From the NCBI RefSeq assembly GCF_023954305.1, contig NZ_JAMLIG010000001.1:124001-188000 (forward strand): a stretch of 64,000 nucleotides of DNA, written 5' to 3'. The notes below the pieces were generated by a model. That model was given only the letters and a program-made list of their open reading frames with translations. It ran no database searches and was not told the origin of the DNA. Each line of letters opens with the position of its first letter. Within the stretch, counting starts at the first letter, position 1. Origin of the DNA: Mesorhizobium sp. Its GTDB lineage: Bacteria > Pseudomonadota > Alphaproteobacteria > Rhizobiales > Rhizobiaceae. Below are positions 55,552-64,000 of this stretch, piece after piece. The translations under genes and the position numbers were made by a program.

Positions 55552-56316
55552 ATGATCCATCAACCAAGAACCGCGCTGGTCACCGGAGGCGCGCGCAGGA
55601 TCGGCGCCGCGATCGTGCGCGACCTGGCGAAGAACGGCTTCGCCGTGGCGATCCATTGCAACCGATCCCGCGCCGAGGCCGAGGCGCTCGCCGCCGAGAT
55701 CGATCGCGAGGGTGGTCAGGCCGTGGTCGTGCCGGCGGACCTCACCCGGCTGGACGAGGCCGGCGATCTCGTCGCCCGGGCCGTCGAGCAGGTCGGTCCC
55801 ATCGGCCTCCTGGTCAACAGCGCCTCGATCTTCGAGCCCGACGAGATCGGCAGTTTCGACTGGGACGTCTGGGACGCGCATTTTGCCGTGCATGTGAAGG
55901 CGCCGGTGTTCCTCGCGCGGCAGCTTTCGGAAGCGCTCCCGGCCGAAATGGCCGGCCTCGTCGTCAACATCATCGACGAACGCGTCTGGCGTCCCAATCC
56001 GAACTTCTTCTCCTACACGCTGTCCAAGTCGGCGCTGTGGGACGCGACGCGGACCATGGCGCAGGCGCTGGCGCCGCGCCTCCGCGTCAACGCCATCGGC
56101 CCAGGCCCGACTTTGCCCAACATCCGCCAGCAGCGCGCCGATTTCGACCGGCAGGTGGCCGGCCTTCTGCTCGAGCGCGGTCCCGACCTGTCGGAATTCG
56201 GGGGAACCGTGCGCTATCTGTTCGAGACGATGTCAGTAACCGGTCAAATGATCGCCATCGACGGCGGGCAGCATCTTGCGTGGGAAACGCCGGATGTGAC
56301 AGGCATGGCGGAATGA
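55552..56316 (+). CDS. SDR family oxidoreductase
   Basis: A 254-residue classical short-chain dehydrogenase. It has TALVTGGARRIGAAI (NAD(P)-binding T-G-x3-G-x-G), the LLVNSASIF motif (N-x-S in place of N-N-A-G), FFSYTLSKSALWDAT (Y-x3-K), and the C-terminal GQMIAIDGGQHL. In related genomes a similar SDR (pteridine reductase-like) precedes uvrC, as here. The stop overlaps the uvrC ATG by 4 bp. Substrate uncertain. Confidence 0.85.
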   Translation: MIHQPRTALVTGGARRIGAAIVRDLAKNGFAVAIHCNRSRAEAEALAAEIDREGGQAVVVPADLTRLDEAGDLVARAVEQVGPIGLLVNSASIFEPDEIGSFDWDVWDAHFAVHVKAPVFLARQLSEALPAEMAGLVVNIIDERVWRPNPNFFSYTLSKSALWDATRTMAQALAPRLRVNAIGPGPTLPNIRQQRADFDRQVAGLLLERGPDLSEFGGTVRYLFETMSVTGQMIAIDGGQHLAWETPDVTGMAE

Positions 56317-58358
56317 GTCCCCGACATCCCATGATCGACGCCGCGGGCCGGCCGGCCGACGACGAGGAGGCCGCCCTGCTTATCGCCGACGAGCAGGACG
56401 ACGACGAAGGCGACATTGTCGAGGAAGCCGCTTCCGCGCCCGAGACAACGACGCTTTGGGATCGCGGCGGGCGCGATACGGAAGGGCTGACCGGCGCCGA
56501 ACTGATCCAGGCGCTGGTCAAGCGTCTGCCCAACTCGCCCGGCGTCTACCGGATGATGAACGAGGCCGGCGACGTGCTCTATGTCGGCAAGGCGCGCAGC
56601 CTGAAGAAGCGCGTCACCAACTATGCGCAGGGCCGCTTCCACACCAACCGCATCGGCCGGATGGTGCGCGAGACGGCGGCGATGGAATTCGTCGTCACCC
56701 GCACCGAGATCGAGGCGCTGCTGCTCGAAGCCAACCTGATCAAGCGCCTGCGGCCGCGTTTCAACGTGCTGATGCGGGACGACAAGTCGTTCCCCTATAT
56801 CCTGATCACCAATGACGGCCTGGCGCCCGGCATCTTCAAGCATCGCGGCGCGCGCTCGCGCAAGGGCGACTATTTCGGCCCCTTCGCCTCGGCGGGGGCG
56901 GTGGGCCGAACCATCAACGCGCTGCAGCGCGCCTTCCTGCTCCGAAGCTGCACGGATTCGATGTTCGCCAGCCGTACGCGGCCGTGCCTGCTCTACCAGA
57001 TCAAGCGCTGTTCGGCCCCCTGCACGGGCGAAATCTCCGAGGCCGGCTATGCCGAGCTCGTCACCGAGGCAAAGGATTTCCTGTCGGGTCGCAGCCAGAA
57101 GGTGAAAAGCGAGATCTCCGCCGCCATGCAGGAGGCGTCGCAGCAGCTCGACTTCGAGCGCGCCGCCATCTATCGCGACCGCCTCTCCGCCCTGTCGCAT
57201 GTGCAGAGCCACCAGGGGATCAACCCGCAATCGGTCGAGGAAGCCGACGTCTTCGCCATCCACCAGGACGGCGGTCAGAGCTGCATTGAAGTGTTCTTCT
57301 TCCGCACCGGGCAGAACTGGGGCAACCGCGCCTATTTCCCCAAGGCCGATCCGGCGCTCGAGCCGGCCGAGGTGCTCGGCGCCTTCCTCGCCCAGTTCTA
57401 CGACGACAAGCCCTGCCCCCGGCTGATCCTGCTGTCGCATGCCGTCGAGGACCAGGACCTGTTAGCGCAGGCGCTTGCCACTCGCGCCGGCCGCAAGGTG
57501 ACGATTTCCATGCCGTCGCGCGGCGAGAAGAAGGATCTCGTGGCGCATGCCCTGCAGAACGCGCGCGAGGCGCTCGGCCGCCGGCTGGCCGAGACCTCGA
57601 CCCAGGCGGTGCTGCTCGAAGGCCTCGCGAATACATTCGGGCTCGACGCCCCTCCCCGCCGCATCGAGGTCTACGACAATTCGCACATCATGGGCACCAA
57701 CGCCGTCGGCGCGATGATCGTCGCCGGGCCTGAGGGTTTTGCCAAGAACCAGTATCGCAAGTTCAACATCCGCTCCGAATCGATCACCCCGGGCGACGAT
57801 TTCGGCATGATGCGCGAGGTGATGGAGCGGCGCTTCTCGCGCCTACTCAAGGAACATGGCGATGAACCGCCGGCCGCGGGCGACAGCGACGACGCGATGC
57901 CTGCCTGGCCGGACCTGATCCTGATCGACGGCGGCCAGGGCCAGATGTCGGCAGTGCGCAAGATCCTCGACGAGCTCGGTATCGCCGACAAGGTGACGGC
58001 CGTTGGAGTCGCCAAGGGCGTCGACCGCGATGCCGGGCGCGAACGGTTCTTTGCCCGCGGGCGCGATCCGTTCACGCTGCCGCCGCGCGACCCGGTGCTC
58101 TATTTCATTCAGCGGCTGCGCGACGAAGCGCATCGGTTCGCCATCGGCTCGCACCGGGCGCGGCGTAAGAAGGAGATGGTGCGCAATCCGCTCGACGAGA
58201 TCGCCGGCATCGGCCCGTCGCGCAAACGCGCGCTGCTGCACCATTTCGGCACCGCCAAGGCGGTCAGCCGGGCGGCCCTCGCCGACCTGCGGTCGGTCGA
58301 AGGCGTGTCCGAATCGCTGGCGAAGCAGATCTACGATCACTTCCACGACAATGGTTGA
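56313..58358 (+). CDS. uvrC: Excinuclease ABC subunit C
   Basis: A 681-residue nucleotide excision repair nuclease. The start at 56313 overlaps the SDR stop (ATGA). Domains in order: an acidic N-terminal extension (1-65), GIY-YIG-type domain (GVYRMMNEAGDVLYVGKARSL), UVR motif (EASQQLDFERAAIYRDRLSAL) that binds UvrB, the RNase H-like domain with YDNSH and IDGGQGQ, and a C-terminal helix-hairpin-helix (IAGIGPSRKRALL). All look intact. Confidence 0.95.
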   Translation: MSPRHPMIDAAGRPADDEEAALLIADEQDDDEGDIVEEAASAPETTTLWDRGGRDTEGLTGAELIQALVKRLPNSPGVYRMMNEAGDVLYVGKARSLKKRVTNYAQGRFHTNRIGRMVRETAAMEFVVTRTEIEALLLEANLIKRLRPRFNVLMRDDKSFPYILITNDGLAPGIFKHRGARSRKGDYFGPFASAGAVGRTINALQRAFLLRSCTDSMFASRTRPCLLYQIKRCSAPCTGEISEAGYAELVTEAKDFLSGRSQKVKSEISAAMQEASQQLDFERAAIYRDRLSALSHVQSHQGINPQSVEEADVFAIHQDGGQSCIEVFFFRTGQNWGNRAYFPKADPALEPAEVLGAFLAQFYDDKPCPRLILLSHAVEDQDLLAQALATRAGRKVTISMPSRGEKKDLVAHALQNAREALGRRLAETSTQAVLLEGLANTFGLDAPPRRIEVYDNSHIMGTNAVGAMIVAGPEGFAKNQYRKFNIRSESITPGDDFGMMREVMERRFSRLLKEHGDEPPAAGDSDDAMPAWPDLILIDGGQGQMSAVRKILDELGIADKVTAVGVAKGVDRDAGRERFFARGRDPFTLPPRDPVLYFIQRLRDEAHRFAIGSHRARRKKEMVRNPLDEIAGIGPSRKRALLHHFGTAKAVSRAALADLRSVEGVSESLAKQIYDHFHDNG

Positions 58359-58508
58359 CCGGCCGGGACGGTTTGACCGGCTATCGAGCCCGAATTCCGC
58401 CCTGGAACAAAGAAAAGACGGACTCTAGCCGCCGCAGGCGTCTTGCTGTTGACCCGAAGAGGTCACATCTGTTGAAACTGAATCCCAAGACAAGCGAAGA
58501 ACGGCCTC

Positions 58509-59099
58509 ATGGCGAGCAAGGCGTATAACATCCCCAACCTGCTGACCTATGGGCGCATCCTCGCGGTGCCGCTCATCGTGGTCTGCTTCTATCTGGAGGG
58601 CCGTCTCGAATCGAGCGACTTCGCGCGCTGGTCGGCGCTGTTCCTCTTTGCCATGGCGAGCGTCACCGACTATCTCGACGGCTACCTCGCGCGCATCTGG
58701 AAGCAGACGTCGAACATCGGCCGCATGCTCGACCCGATCGCCGACAAGCTCCTCGTCTCGACCTGCCTGATGCTGCTCGCGGCCGACCCGGTCGAAACCA
58801 TTCACGGCTGGTCGCTCTGGGCGGCGATCGTCATCCTGTGCCGCGAAATCCTCGTCTCGGGCCTGCGCGAGTATCTGGCCGAACTCAAGGTCAGCCTGCC
58901 GGTGACGCGGCTGGCCAAGTGGAAGACGACCATCCAGATGTTCTCCATCGGCTTCCTGCTGGCCGGTCCGGCGGGCGACAAGATCCTCCCCTATACCACG
59001 CAGATCGGCATTACCCTGCTCTGGCTCTCGGCGATCGTCACGCTCTACACCGGCTACGACTATTTCCGTGCCGGCCTGAAGCACGTGGTGGACGAGTGA
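58509..59099 (+). CDS. pgsA: CDP-diacylglycerol-glycerol-3-phosphate phosphatidyltransferase
   Basis: A 196-residue membrane enzyme making phosphatidylglycerol phosphate. It starts MASKAYNIPNLLTYGRILAV and contains the CDP-alcohol transferase signature TDYLDGYLARIW...GRMLDPIADK. Its place between uvrC and moaD is the standard one in this bacterial group. It follows uvrC by 150 bp. Confidence 0.92.
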   Translation: MASKAYNIPNLLTYGRILAVPLIVVCFYLEGRLESSDFARWSALFLFAMASVTDYLDGYLARIWKQTSNIGRMLDPIADKLLVSTCLMLLAADPVETIHGWSLWAAIVILCREILVSGLREYLAELKVSLPVTRLAKWKTTIQMFSIGFLLAGPAGDKILPYTTQIGITLLWLSAIVTLYTGYDYFRAGLKHVVDE

Positions 59100-59106
59100 G
59101 GCGGCC

Positions 59107-59358
59107 GTGAAACTCATTTATTTCGCCTGGGTCCGCGAAAGGATCGGCCTCCCCGAGGAAGACGTCGAGCTTCCCGCCGAGGTCAGGACGGTGCGCGACC
59201 TCCTTCTCTGGCTGCGGGAGCGCGGCGAAGGCTATCAGGAGGCGCTGCGCCATCCCGAAGCCATTCGCGTCGCCATCAACCAGGAGCATTCGCGCCACGA
59301 CGAGCCGGTCGCCGGTGCGCGCGAGATCGCCCTCTTTCCCCCCATGACCGGCGGCTAG
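59107..59358 (+). CDS. moaD: Molybdopterin synthase sulfur carrier subunit
   Basis: An 83-residue ubiquitin-like protein, starting GTG/ATG-region KLIYFAWVRERIGLPEEDVE and ending FPPMTGG. The C-terminal Gly-Gly becomes a thiocarboxylate that donates sulfur to precursor Z in molybdopterin synthesis. It precedes moaE by 4 bp, as usual. It may serve the molybdopterin oxidoreductase at 49429 among others. Confidence 0.92.
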   Translation: MKLIYFAWVRERIGLPEEDVELPAEVRTVRDLLLWLRERGEGYQEALRHPEAIRVAINQEHSRHDEPVAGAREIALFPPMTGG

Positions 59359-59362
59359 CGCC

Positions 59363-59824
59363 GTGTCCGCGCGGATCACGGTCCGGATCCAGACCGAGGA
59401 TTTCGATCTCTCCGCCGAGGTCTCGGCGCTGCTGTCCGGCCTGCGCGACACGGGAGCCGTCGTCACCTTCAGCGGTCTTTGCCGCGGCGAGGACGGGACG
59501 CTCGCCGCGCTCGAACTCGAACACTATCCCGGCATGGCCGAGGCGGAGATCCGCCGGATCGCCGAACAGGCGGCGGCGCGCTGGCCGGTGACGGCGCTCT
59601 GCGCGATCCATCGCGTCGGCCGCATCGCCCCGGGCGAGAACATCGTGCTGGTCGTCGCCGCGTCCGCCCACCGCCAGGCGGCGTTCGACGCGGCGTCGTT
59701 CCTCATGGACTTCCTCAAATCCCGCGCTCCGTTCTGGAAGAAGGAACATCTCCGCGACGGCTCGGAGGGCGGCTGGGTCGACGCCAAGGAATCGGACGAG
59801 GCCGCGCTGCGACGCTGGTCCTGA
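59363..59824 (+). CDS. moaE: Molybdopterin synthase catalytic subunit
   Basis: A 153-residue enzyme. It has VVTFSGLCRGEDG near the start, ALELEHYPGMAEAEI, and KSRAPFWKKEHL with the catalytic Lys residues. It combines with MoaD to form the dithiolene. GTG 59363 starts the normal N-terminus and lies 4 bp after the moaD stop. Confidence 0.93.
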   Translation: MSARITVRIQTEDFDLSAEVSALLSGLRDTGAVVTFSGLCRGEDGTLAALELEHYPGMAEAEIRRIAEQAAARWPVTALCAIHRVGRIAPGENIVLVVAASAHRQAAFDAASFLMDFLKSRAPFWKKEHLRDGSEGGWVDAKESDEAALRRWS

Positions 59825-59955
59825 CAGCCGCCGCAATTCGTTGGCCTACATCCTAATTGAGCATTAACCCTGACCTGCCATTTTTTTCGCCGGTTAGCGC
59901 TTTGGGAATTACCCCATCGTAAGATCACTCGGATCGCGCGAATCGACTTGGGGCT

Positions 59956-62199
59956 ATGCTGAACGCATTCGGGTCATTTCTTCAATCGGGGGCGGCAACG
60001 GGCTTGCTTGCTGCATCGATTCTGCCGCTCGCCGCGGTTCCGTTCCTGGGTGCTTTCTACTATCGCCAGCGATGGCTCGAGGCCGCGGACGACCACCGCA
60101 ACAGTCGCGAGCTGATCGAGCATCTCTCCGAAGGCATCTATCGCTCGTCCATCGACGGCCGCCAGCTTTCCGCAAACAGGGCGCTGGTCAAGCTCAACGG
60201 CTATGACAGCGAAGCCGAGATGCTGCGTGCCGTCCACCATATCGGCCGCGAATGGTACGTCGATCCGGGCCGCCGCGACGAATTCCGCCGCATCCTCAAC
60301 GAACAGGGCCACGTCGAGGACTTCGTGTCGGAAGTCTATCGCCACAAGACGCGCGAGCGCATCTGGATCTCGGAATCTGCCCGCATGGTGCGGCACAAGC
60401 GAACCGGCAAGCCTCTCTACTACGAGGGATCGGTTCGCGAAATCACCGAAACGGTCAAGCGGCTCAAGCTCGAACAGCACTACCAGAAGCTGATCTCCCA
60501 GATCCCGGGGGGCCTGTTCCAATACAGCCGGGAGCCGGACGGCTCGTTCCGCATCCTCTACTACAGCGACGGCTTCCATCGCCTGACCGGGCTCCCCAAG
60601 GGGGCCGAGGCGCAGGACGCCGGCGCGTTCACCAGGCTCATCCTGCCCGAAGATCTCGACGGCTACTTCCAGTCGCTGCGCGAATGCCACCGCGCCTTCA
60701 AATACTGGGATCACGAATTCCGTATCCGCACGCCCGAAGGGGTCGAGAAATGGCTGAGGGCATCGGCCGCGCCCGAACGGGTCGGCGACGCCATCGTCTG
60801 GCACGGCTACGCCTCCGACATCTCCCTGCGCAAACGGCAGGAGATCAAGATCAAGGAACTCGCCTATTTCGATCCGCTGACGCACCTGCCCAACCGGCGC
60901 GCGCTGCTCGACCGGCTGGCCGAGGCGCTGCAGCATGCGCAGGCGAGCGGGCGGCGCGGCGCGCTGCTGTTCATCGACCTCGACAACTTCAAGTCGCTGA
61001 ACGACAGCCAGGGCCACGACGTCGGCGACGCCTATCTCGTTCAGGTGGCGCAGCGGCTGTCGGCCTGCGTCGCCGAGGGCAGCCTCGTCGCCCGCATCGG
61101 CGGCGACGAGTTCGTCGTCTGCATCGAGGATGCCGGCGCGTCGGACGCAGAAGCCTCGGCGCTTGCCGACCGGACGGCAGAGGCGGTGCTGCGCGCACTG
61201 TCGCGACCGCACCGCATCGGCCCCGTCGAGCACCAGGCCTCGGCCAGCGTCGGCATCGTCCTCTTCGACGGCAACGAGCCGCGCGTCGACGAGGTGCTGA
61301 AACGCGCCGACATCGCGATGTACCGGGCCAAGGCCTCCGGCCGCAACGCGTTCGCCGTGTTCGACCCGGCCGCGACGCAGCGCGAGCAGGATCAGTTCCG
61401 CCTCCACGCCGACCTGCACGCGGCGATCGCCGAGGACCAGCTGCGGCTGCACTACCAGCCGCAGGTCGACCAGTTCGGCCGCGTCGTCTCCGCCGAGGCG
61501 CTGCTGCGCTGGTATCACCCGGCCCAGGGGGTCATCACCCCCGACCGGTTCATCGCGCTGGCGGAACGGTCCGGCCTGATCAAGGACCTCGGCCGCATGG
61601 TGCTGGCCAAGGGCGTCGCCACGCTCGCCCGCTGGCAGGCGGAGCGCGACACGGCCCATCTGCGGCTGTCGATCAACATCTCCGTCAAATCCTTCGGCAG
61701 TCCCGATTTCGTACCGCACCTGCGCCGGCTGATCGACGAGCATCGGGTCGACGCCTCGCAACTGATGCTCGAATTCACCGAACACGTGATGGCCGACAAC
61801 CAGAAGGCGACGGCCGAGAAGATGCACAAGCTCAAGGAGCTCGGCATCTGCTTCTCGCTGGACGACTTCGGCACGGGCTATTCGTCGCTGGCCTATCTGC
61901 GGCAGATGCCGTTCGACGAGGTCAAGATCGACGGCTCCTTCGTTGCCGATATCGAGACGCGGGAGAACGACCGGGCTCTGGTGCGCACGATCCTCGCGAT
62001 GGCCGATACGCTCGGCCTCGCCACGGTCGCCGAGCATGTCGAGACGGCGCAGCAGGAGGCGCTGCTGCGCGCCTTCGGCTGCCGCAAGTTCCAGGGCTAT
62101 CTCTATGCGCCGCCGCTGCCGGTCGACGAGTTCCTCGTCCGCGCCCGGGCCCTGCCCTCGCTGGCGCTGACCGCGGAGGCCCTGCGCCGCAGCGCATGA
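59956..62199 (+). CDS. Membrane PAS-GGDEF-EAL c-di-GMP regulator
   Basis: A 747-residue signalling protein. An N-terminal transmembrane segment (about 14-35) is followed by two PAS-like domains (GIYRSSIDGRQLSANRAL, then GLFQYSREPDGSFRIL, with YASDISLRKRQ). GGDEF follows with an intact RIGGDEF near residue 380. EAL has AEALLRW near 513, QPQVD, LEFTEHV, SLDDFGTGYSSL and VKIDGSF. Both catalytic motifs look active, so it may make or break c-di-GMP depending on the PAS signal. It has its own transcription unit and is followed by a terminator. Confidence 0.9.
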   Translation: MLNAFGSFLQSGAATGLLAASILPLAAVPFLGAFYYRQRWLEAADDHRNSRELIEHLSEGIYRSSIDGRQLSANRALVKLNGYDSEAEMLRAVHHIGREWYVDPGRRDEFRRILNEQGHVEDFVSEVYRHKTRERIWISESARMVRHKRTGKPLYYEGSVREITETVKRLKLEQHYQKLISQIPGGLFQYSREPDGSFRILYYSDGFHRLTGLPKGAEAQDAGAFTRLILPEDLDGYFQSLRECHRAFKYWDHEFRIRTPEGVEKWLRASAAPERVGDAIVWHGYASDISLRKRQEIKIKELAYFDPLTHLPNRRALLDRLAEALQHAQASGRRGALLFIDLDNFKSLNDSQGHDVGDAYLVQVAQRLSACVAEGSLVARIGGDEFVVCIEDAGASDAEASALADRTAEAVLRALSRPHRIGPVEHQASASVGIVLFDGNEPRVDEVLKRADIAMYRAKASGRNAFAVFDPAATQREQDQFRLHADLHAAIAEDQLRLHYQPQVDQFGRVVSAEALLRWYHPAQGVITPDRFIALAERSGLIKDLGRMVLAKGVATLARWQAERDTAHLRLSINISVKSFGSPDFVPHLRRLIDEHRVDASQLMLEFTEHVMADNQKATAEKMHKLKELGICFSLDDFGTGYSSLAYLRQMPFDEVKIDGSFVADIETRENDRALVRTILAMADTLGLATVAEHVETAQQEALLRAFGCRKFQGYLYAPPLPVDEFLVRARALPSLALTAEALRRSA

Positions 62200-62200
62200 A

Positions 62201-62225
62201 AAAGCCGGGCGCGAGGCCCGGCTTT
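62201..62225. terminator. Bidirectional terminator after GGDEF-EAL gene
   Basis: AAAGCCGGGC (62201-62210), GCGAG loop, GCCCGGCTTT (62216-62225) form a 10-bp stem with T-run on the plus strand and A-run that gives T on the minus strand. It lies between the convergent PAS-GGDEF-EAL and ndk genes and should serve both. Confidence 0.85.
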
Positions 62226-62248
62226 GGAAGGTACCGTTCCGATCGGGC

Positions 62249-62671
62249 TCAGCCGACGATCTCGGTTCCCGAGAACCAGTAGGCGATCTCTTCCTTCGCG
62301 GTCTCCGGCGCGTCGGAACCGTGCACCGAGTTCTCGCCGATCGACAGCGCGTGCACCTTGCGGATGGTGCCCTCGGCGGCATTGGCCGGGTTGGTCGCAC
62401 CCATCACTTCGCGGTTCCTGGCGATGGCGTTCTCGCCTTCGAGAACCTGGACCACCGTCGGTCCCGACGACATGAACTCGACCAGTTCGCCGAAGAACGG
62501 ACGGTCCTTGTGCACCGCGTAGAAGCCCTCGGCCTCGCGACGGCTCATCCACACCCGGCGGGATGCGACGACGCGCAGCCCCGCATCCTCGAGCATCTTG
62601 GTGATCGCACCCGTCAGGTTGCGCCGGGTCGCGTCCGGCTTGATCATGGAAAACGTGCGTTCGAGGGCCAT
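62249..62671 (-). CDS. ndk: Nucleoside diphosphate kinase
   Basis: A 140-residue enzyme that balances nucleoside triphosphates. It starts MALERTFSMIKPDATRRNLT, has the AGLRVVASRRVWMS segment, and the active-site NSVHGSDAPETA with the phosphorylated His. Length and motifs are normal. It faces a GST-like gene upstream at 62751. Confidence 0.95.
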   Translation of the reverse strand: MALERTFSMIKPDATRRNLTGAITKMLEDAGLRVVASRRVWMSRREAEGFYAVHKDRPFFGELVEFMSSGPTVVQVLEGENAIARNREVMGATNPANAAEGTIRKVHALSIGENSVHGSDAPETAKEEIAYWFSGTEIVG

Positions 62672-62750
62672 CTCTCGTCCTTGTCAGATAGGTTGCGGAA
62701 GGGTGGCGCTCCTTACACGCCGCCCCCGCGATTGCCAAGGGGCGCCGGCG

Positions 62751-63443
62751 TCACGCCGCTTCCGGCACCTTGCGCAACAGGCCGTCGTGAAGATCGAGGC
62801 AGCGCTCGAACCAGGCCTTCACCGGATCGGCCGGATCGAGGAAGGCGAAGCGCGAGACCACCCGCGCCCACTGGAACGCGCCGGCGACGATGTAGTCGGG
62901 ATAGAGCGGTGCCTTCCCGCCGATGAAGGGCTGGTAGGAAAGCATGTTGCGCAGCGGCTCGAGCGCTGCCCGCCAGGCGGAAAGCCCCGCGTCGCGGCCG
63001 GCGGCGACCGTCTCCAGCGGCCTGCCGTAGCGCGCCTCGCGCGAGGCACGGAAATAGGCCTGGTCGGCGGGTGCCAGACAGTCGTGGATGTCCATCAGAG
63101 CCGCCGCCCCCAGATAGGGATGAATCGTCAGCTGCGACCAGCGTTCGACGAAACGTGCCATCGCCTTGCCGCCCTCGCCGGCGAACAGGCTTGGCCGGTC
63201 CGGATAGGTCTCATCGAGATAGATGGCGATGTCGAAGGATTCGTTGAGCACGCGCCCGCCGTCGCGGATCACCGGCACGGTCTTGGAGAACCCGCCCTCC
63301 ACCTTCGCCACTTCGGTGAACGGCACCGGCCGCGTCTCGAAGGGCAGGCCCTTGTGCGCCAGCGACAGCGCGATCTTCCAGACATGCGGGCTGAAAGGCC
63401 GCGCCGCATCGGCACCGACGAGTTCGTAGAGGAGAATGGTCAT
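62751..63443 (-). CDS. Glutathione S-transferase family protein
   Basis: A 230-residue GST-like protein. The N-terminal thioredoxin half has AARPFSPHVWKIALSLAHKG, PVIRDGGRVLNESFDIAIYL; the C-terminal half is helical. The sequence resembles beta-etherase/GST-type proteins with VPVI and ES-x-x-I motifs. Exact substrate is unknown. It is 79 bp upstream of ndk. Confidence 0.82.
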   Translation of the reverse strand: MTILLYELVGADAARPFSPHVWKIALSLAHKGLPFETRPVPFTEVAKVEGGFSKTVPVIRDGGRVLNESFDIAIYLDETYPDRPSLFAGEGGKAMARFVERWSQLTIHPYLGAAALMDIHDCLAPADQAYFRASREARYGRPLETVAAGRDAGLSAWRAALEPLRNMLSYQPFIGGKAPLYPDYIVAGAFQWARVVSRFAFLDPADPVKAWFERCLDLHDGLLRKVPEAA

Positions 63444-63506
63444 TGGCGTCTTCGTTCGAGAGGATTAAGAGCCCAGTCTGGCCAAGATCGCTGGAAAGGG
63501 AAAGAC

Positions 63507-64000
63507 GTGAAGCAGCATTTTCGCATGTTCGCCGCCTACAATGTCTGGGCGAACGCGCAGCTCTACGACGCGGCCCACGATCTGTCGGTGGACGAATTCA
63601 ACCGCGACACCGGCGCCTTCTTCCGCTCGATGACGGGAACGCTCAACCATATCCTCGTCGCCGACCGGATCTGGATGAAGCGCTTCACCGGCGAGGGCCA
63701 GGCGCCGGCGACGCTCGACGCGATCCTTTTTTCCGATTTCGCCAAGCTGCGGGCGGCGCGCGAGGCCGAAGACAGGCGCATTGCCGACTATGTCGAAGGC
63801 CTGACCGAGAAGGCGCTCGCCGGCCGCTTCACCTACATGACGGTGACCGACATGCGCACCGTGTCGCAGCGGCTGGCGCCGGCGCTGGCGCACCTGTTCA
63901 ACCACCAGACCCACCATCGCGGGCAGGCGCACGCTATCCTCACCTCGCTCGGCAGGCCGTCGCCGACGCTCGACCTGATCTACTTCCAGCGAACGGAAAA
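63507..64000 (+). CDS. DinB-family protein, C-terminally cut by window end
   Basis: A four-helix-bundle DinB/YfiT-like protein, starting at GTG 63507 with GGAAAGGGAAAG upstream. The first helix has MFAAYNVWANAQLYDAA; the metal-binding His are in MTGTLNHILVADRIWM and HLFNHQTHHRGQAHAIL. About 164 codons are visible and no stop is reached at 64000. Proteins of this type bind a divalent metal and may act as thiol transferases or hydrolases; this substrate is unknown. Confidence 0.85.
   Translation, partial: MKQHFRMFAAYNVWANAQLYDAAHDLSVDEFNRDTGAFFRSMTGTLNHILVADRIWMKRFTGEGQAPATLDAILFSDFAKLRAAREAEDRRIADYVEGLTEKALAGRFTYMTVTDMRTVSQRLAPALAHLFNHQTHHRGQAHAILTSLGRPSPTLDLIYFQRTE

Noticed and set aside
59974..62400. 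An 808-residue minus-strand frame across the GGDEF-EAL gene
   Set aside because: Antisense shadow. The plus-strand gene has complete PAS, GGDEF and EAL motifs and the terminator lies at its end.

Overview
The window is the right-hand part of a temperate phage integrated in the chromosome of a GC-rich alphaproteobacterium, probably Hyphomicrobiales (Rhizobiales) of the Mesorhizobium/Phyllobacteriaceae kind. Host evidence: an HdaA-type DnaA regulator, an alphaproteobacterial complex I accessory subunit, an Omp25/31-like porin and the order SDR-uvrC-pgsA-moaD-moaE. Everything from base 1 to about 43,200 is prophage. Its integrase ends 20 bp from the 3' end of a tRNA-Arg gene, so the right attachment site is there and the left end lies outside the window.

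The virion genes (about 1-22,460, mostly minus strand) describe a podovirus with a T7-like head-tail and ejection machine: terminase, portal, scaffold, capsid, tail tubes A and B, a GNAT-like protein and core/ejection proteins. One ejection protein carries a T4-type lysozyme and another an ADP-ribosyltransferase-like domain. No phage RNA polymerase is present. Control looks lambda-like: a Cro-like protein (31,620-31,874) and a LexA-type repressor (31,964-32,611) diverge. A leftward early operon (31,874 to 22,886) carries two adenine methyltransferases, a PAPS-reductase-like protein, RusA, a DnaA domain IV protein and, as its last gene, a NusG paralogue. A 423-bp gene-free gap then separates it from the late genes, which suggests the NusG paralogue is the late antiterminator.

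A second control region at about 33.06-33.19 kb drives a rightward operon (33,194-43,181) with small unknown genes, two in-frame tandem-repeat genes, a nucleotidyltransferase-like protein, a recombination module (annealing-protein candidate, SSB-like, NinB), an HNH nuclease, a metallophosphoesterase and the integrase. I find five copies of a 14-bp dyad, ACWAGNNNNCTWGT, only in the two control regions, placed on recognisable promoter elements. This is the best candidate for the repressor operator.

From 43.2 kb rightward the sequence is ordinary core chromosome: tRNA-Arg, complex I subunit, tRNA-Pro, hdaA, a PerM-type permease, a CDP-alcohol phosphatidyltransferase, purM-purN, a hicAB toxin-antitoxin pair with a palindromic operator, a molybdopterin oxidoreductase, rlmJ, RNase T2, two GST-like genes, a porin, SDR-uvrC-pgsA-moaD-moaE, a PAS-GGDEF-EAL protein, ndk and a DinB-like gene cut by the window edge.
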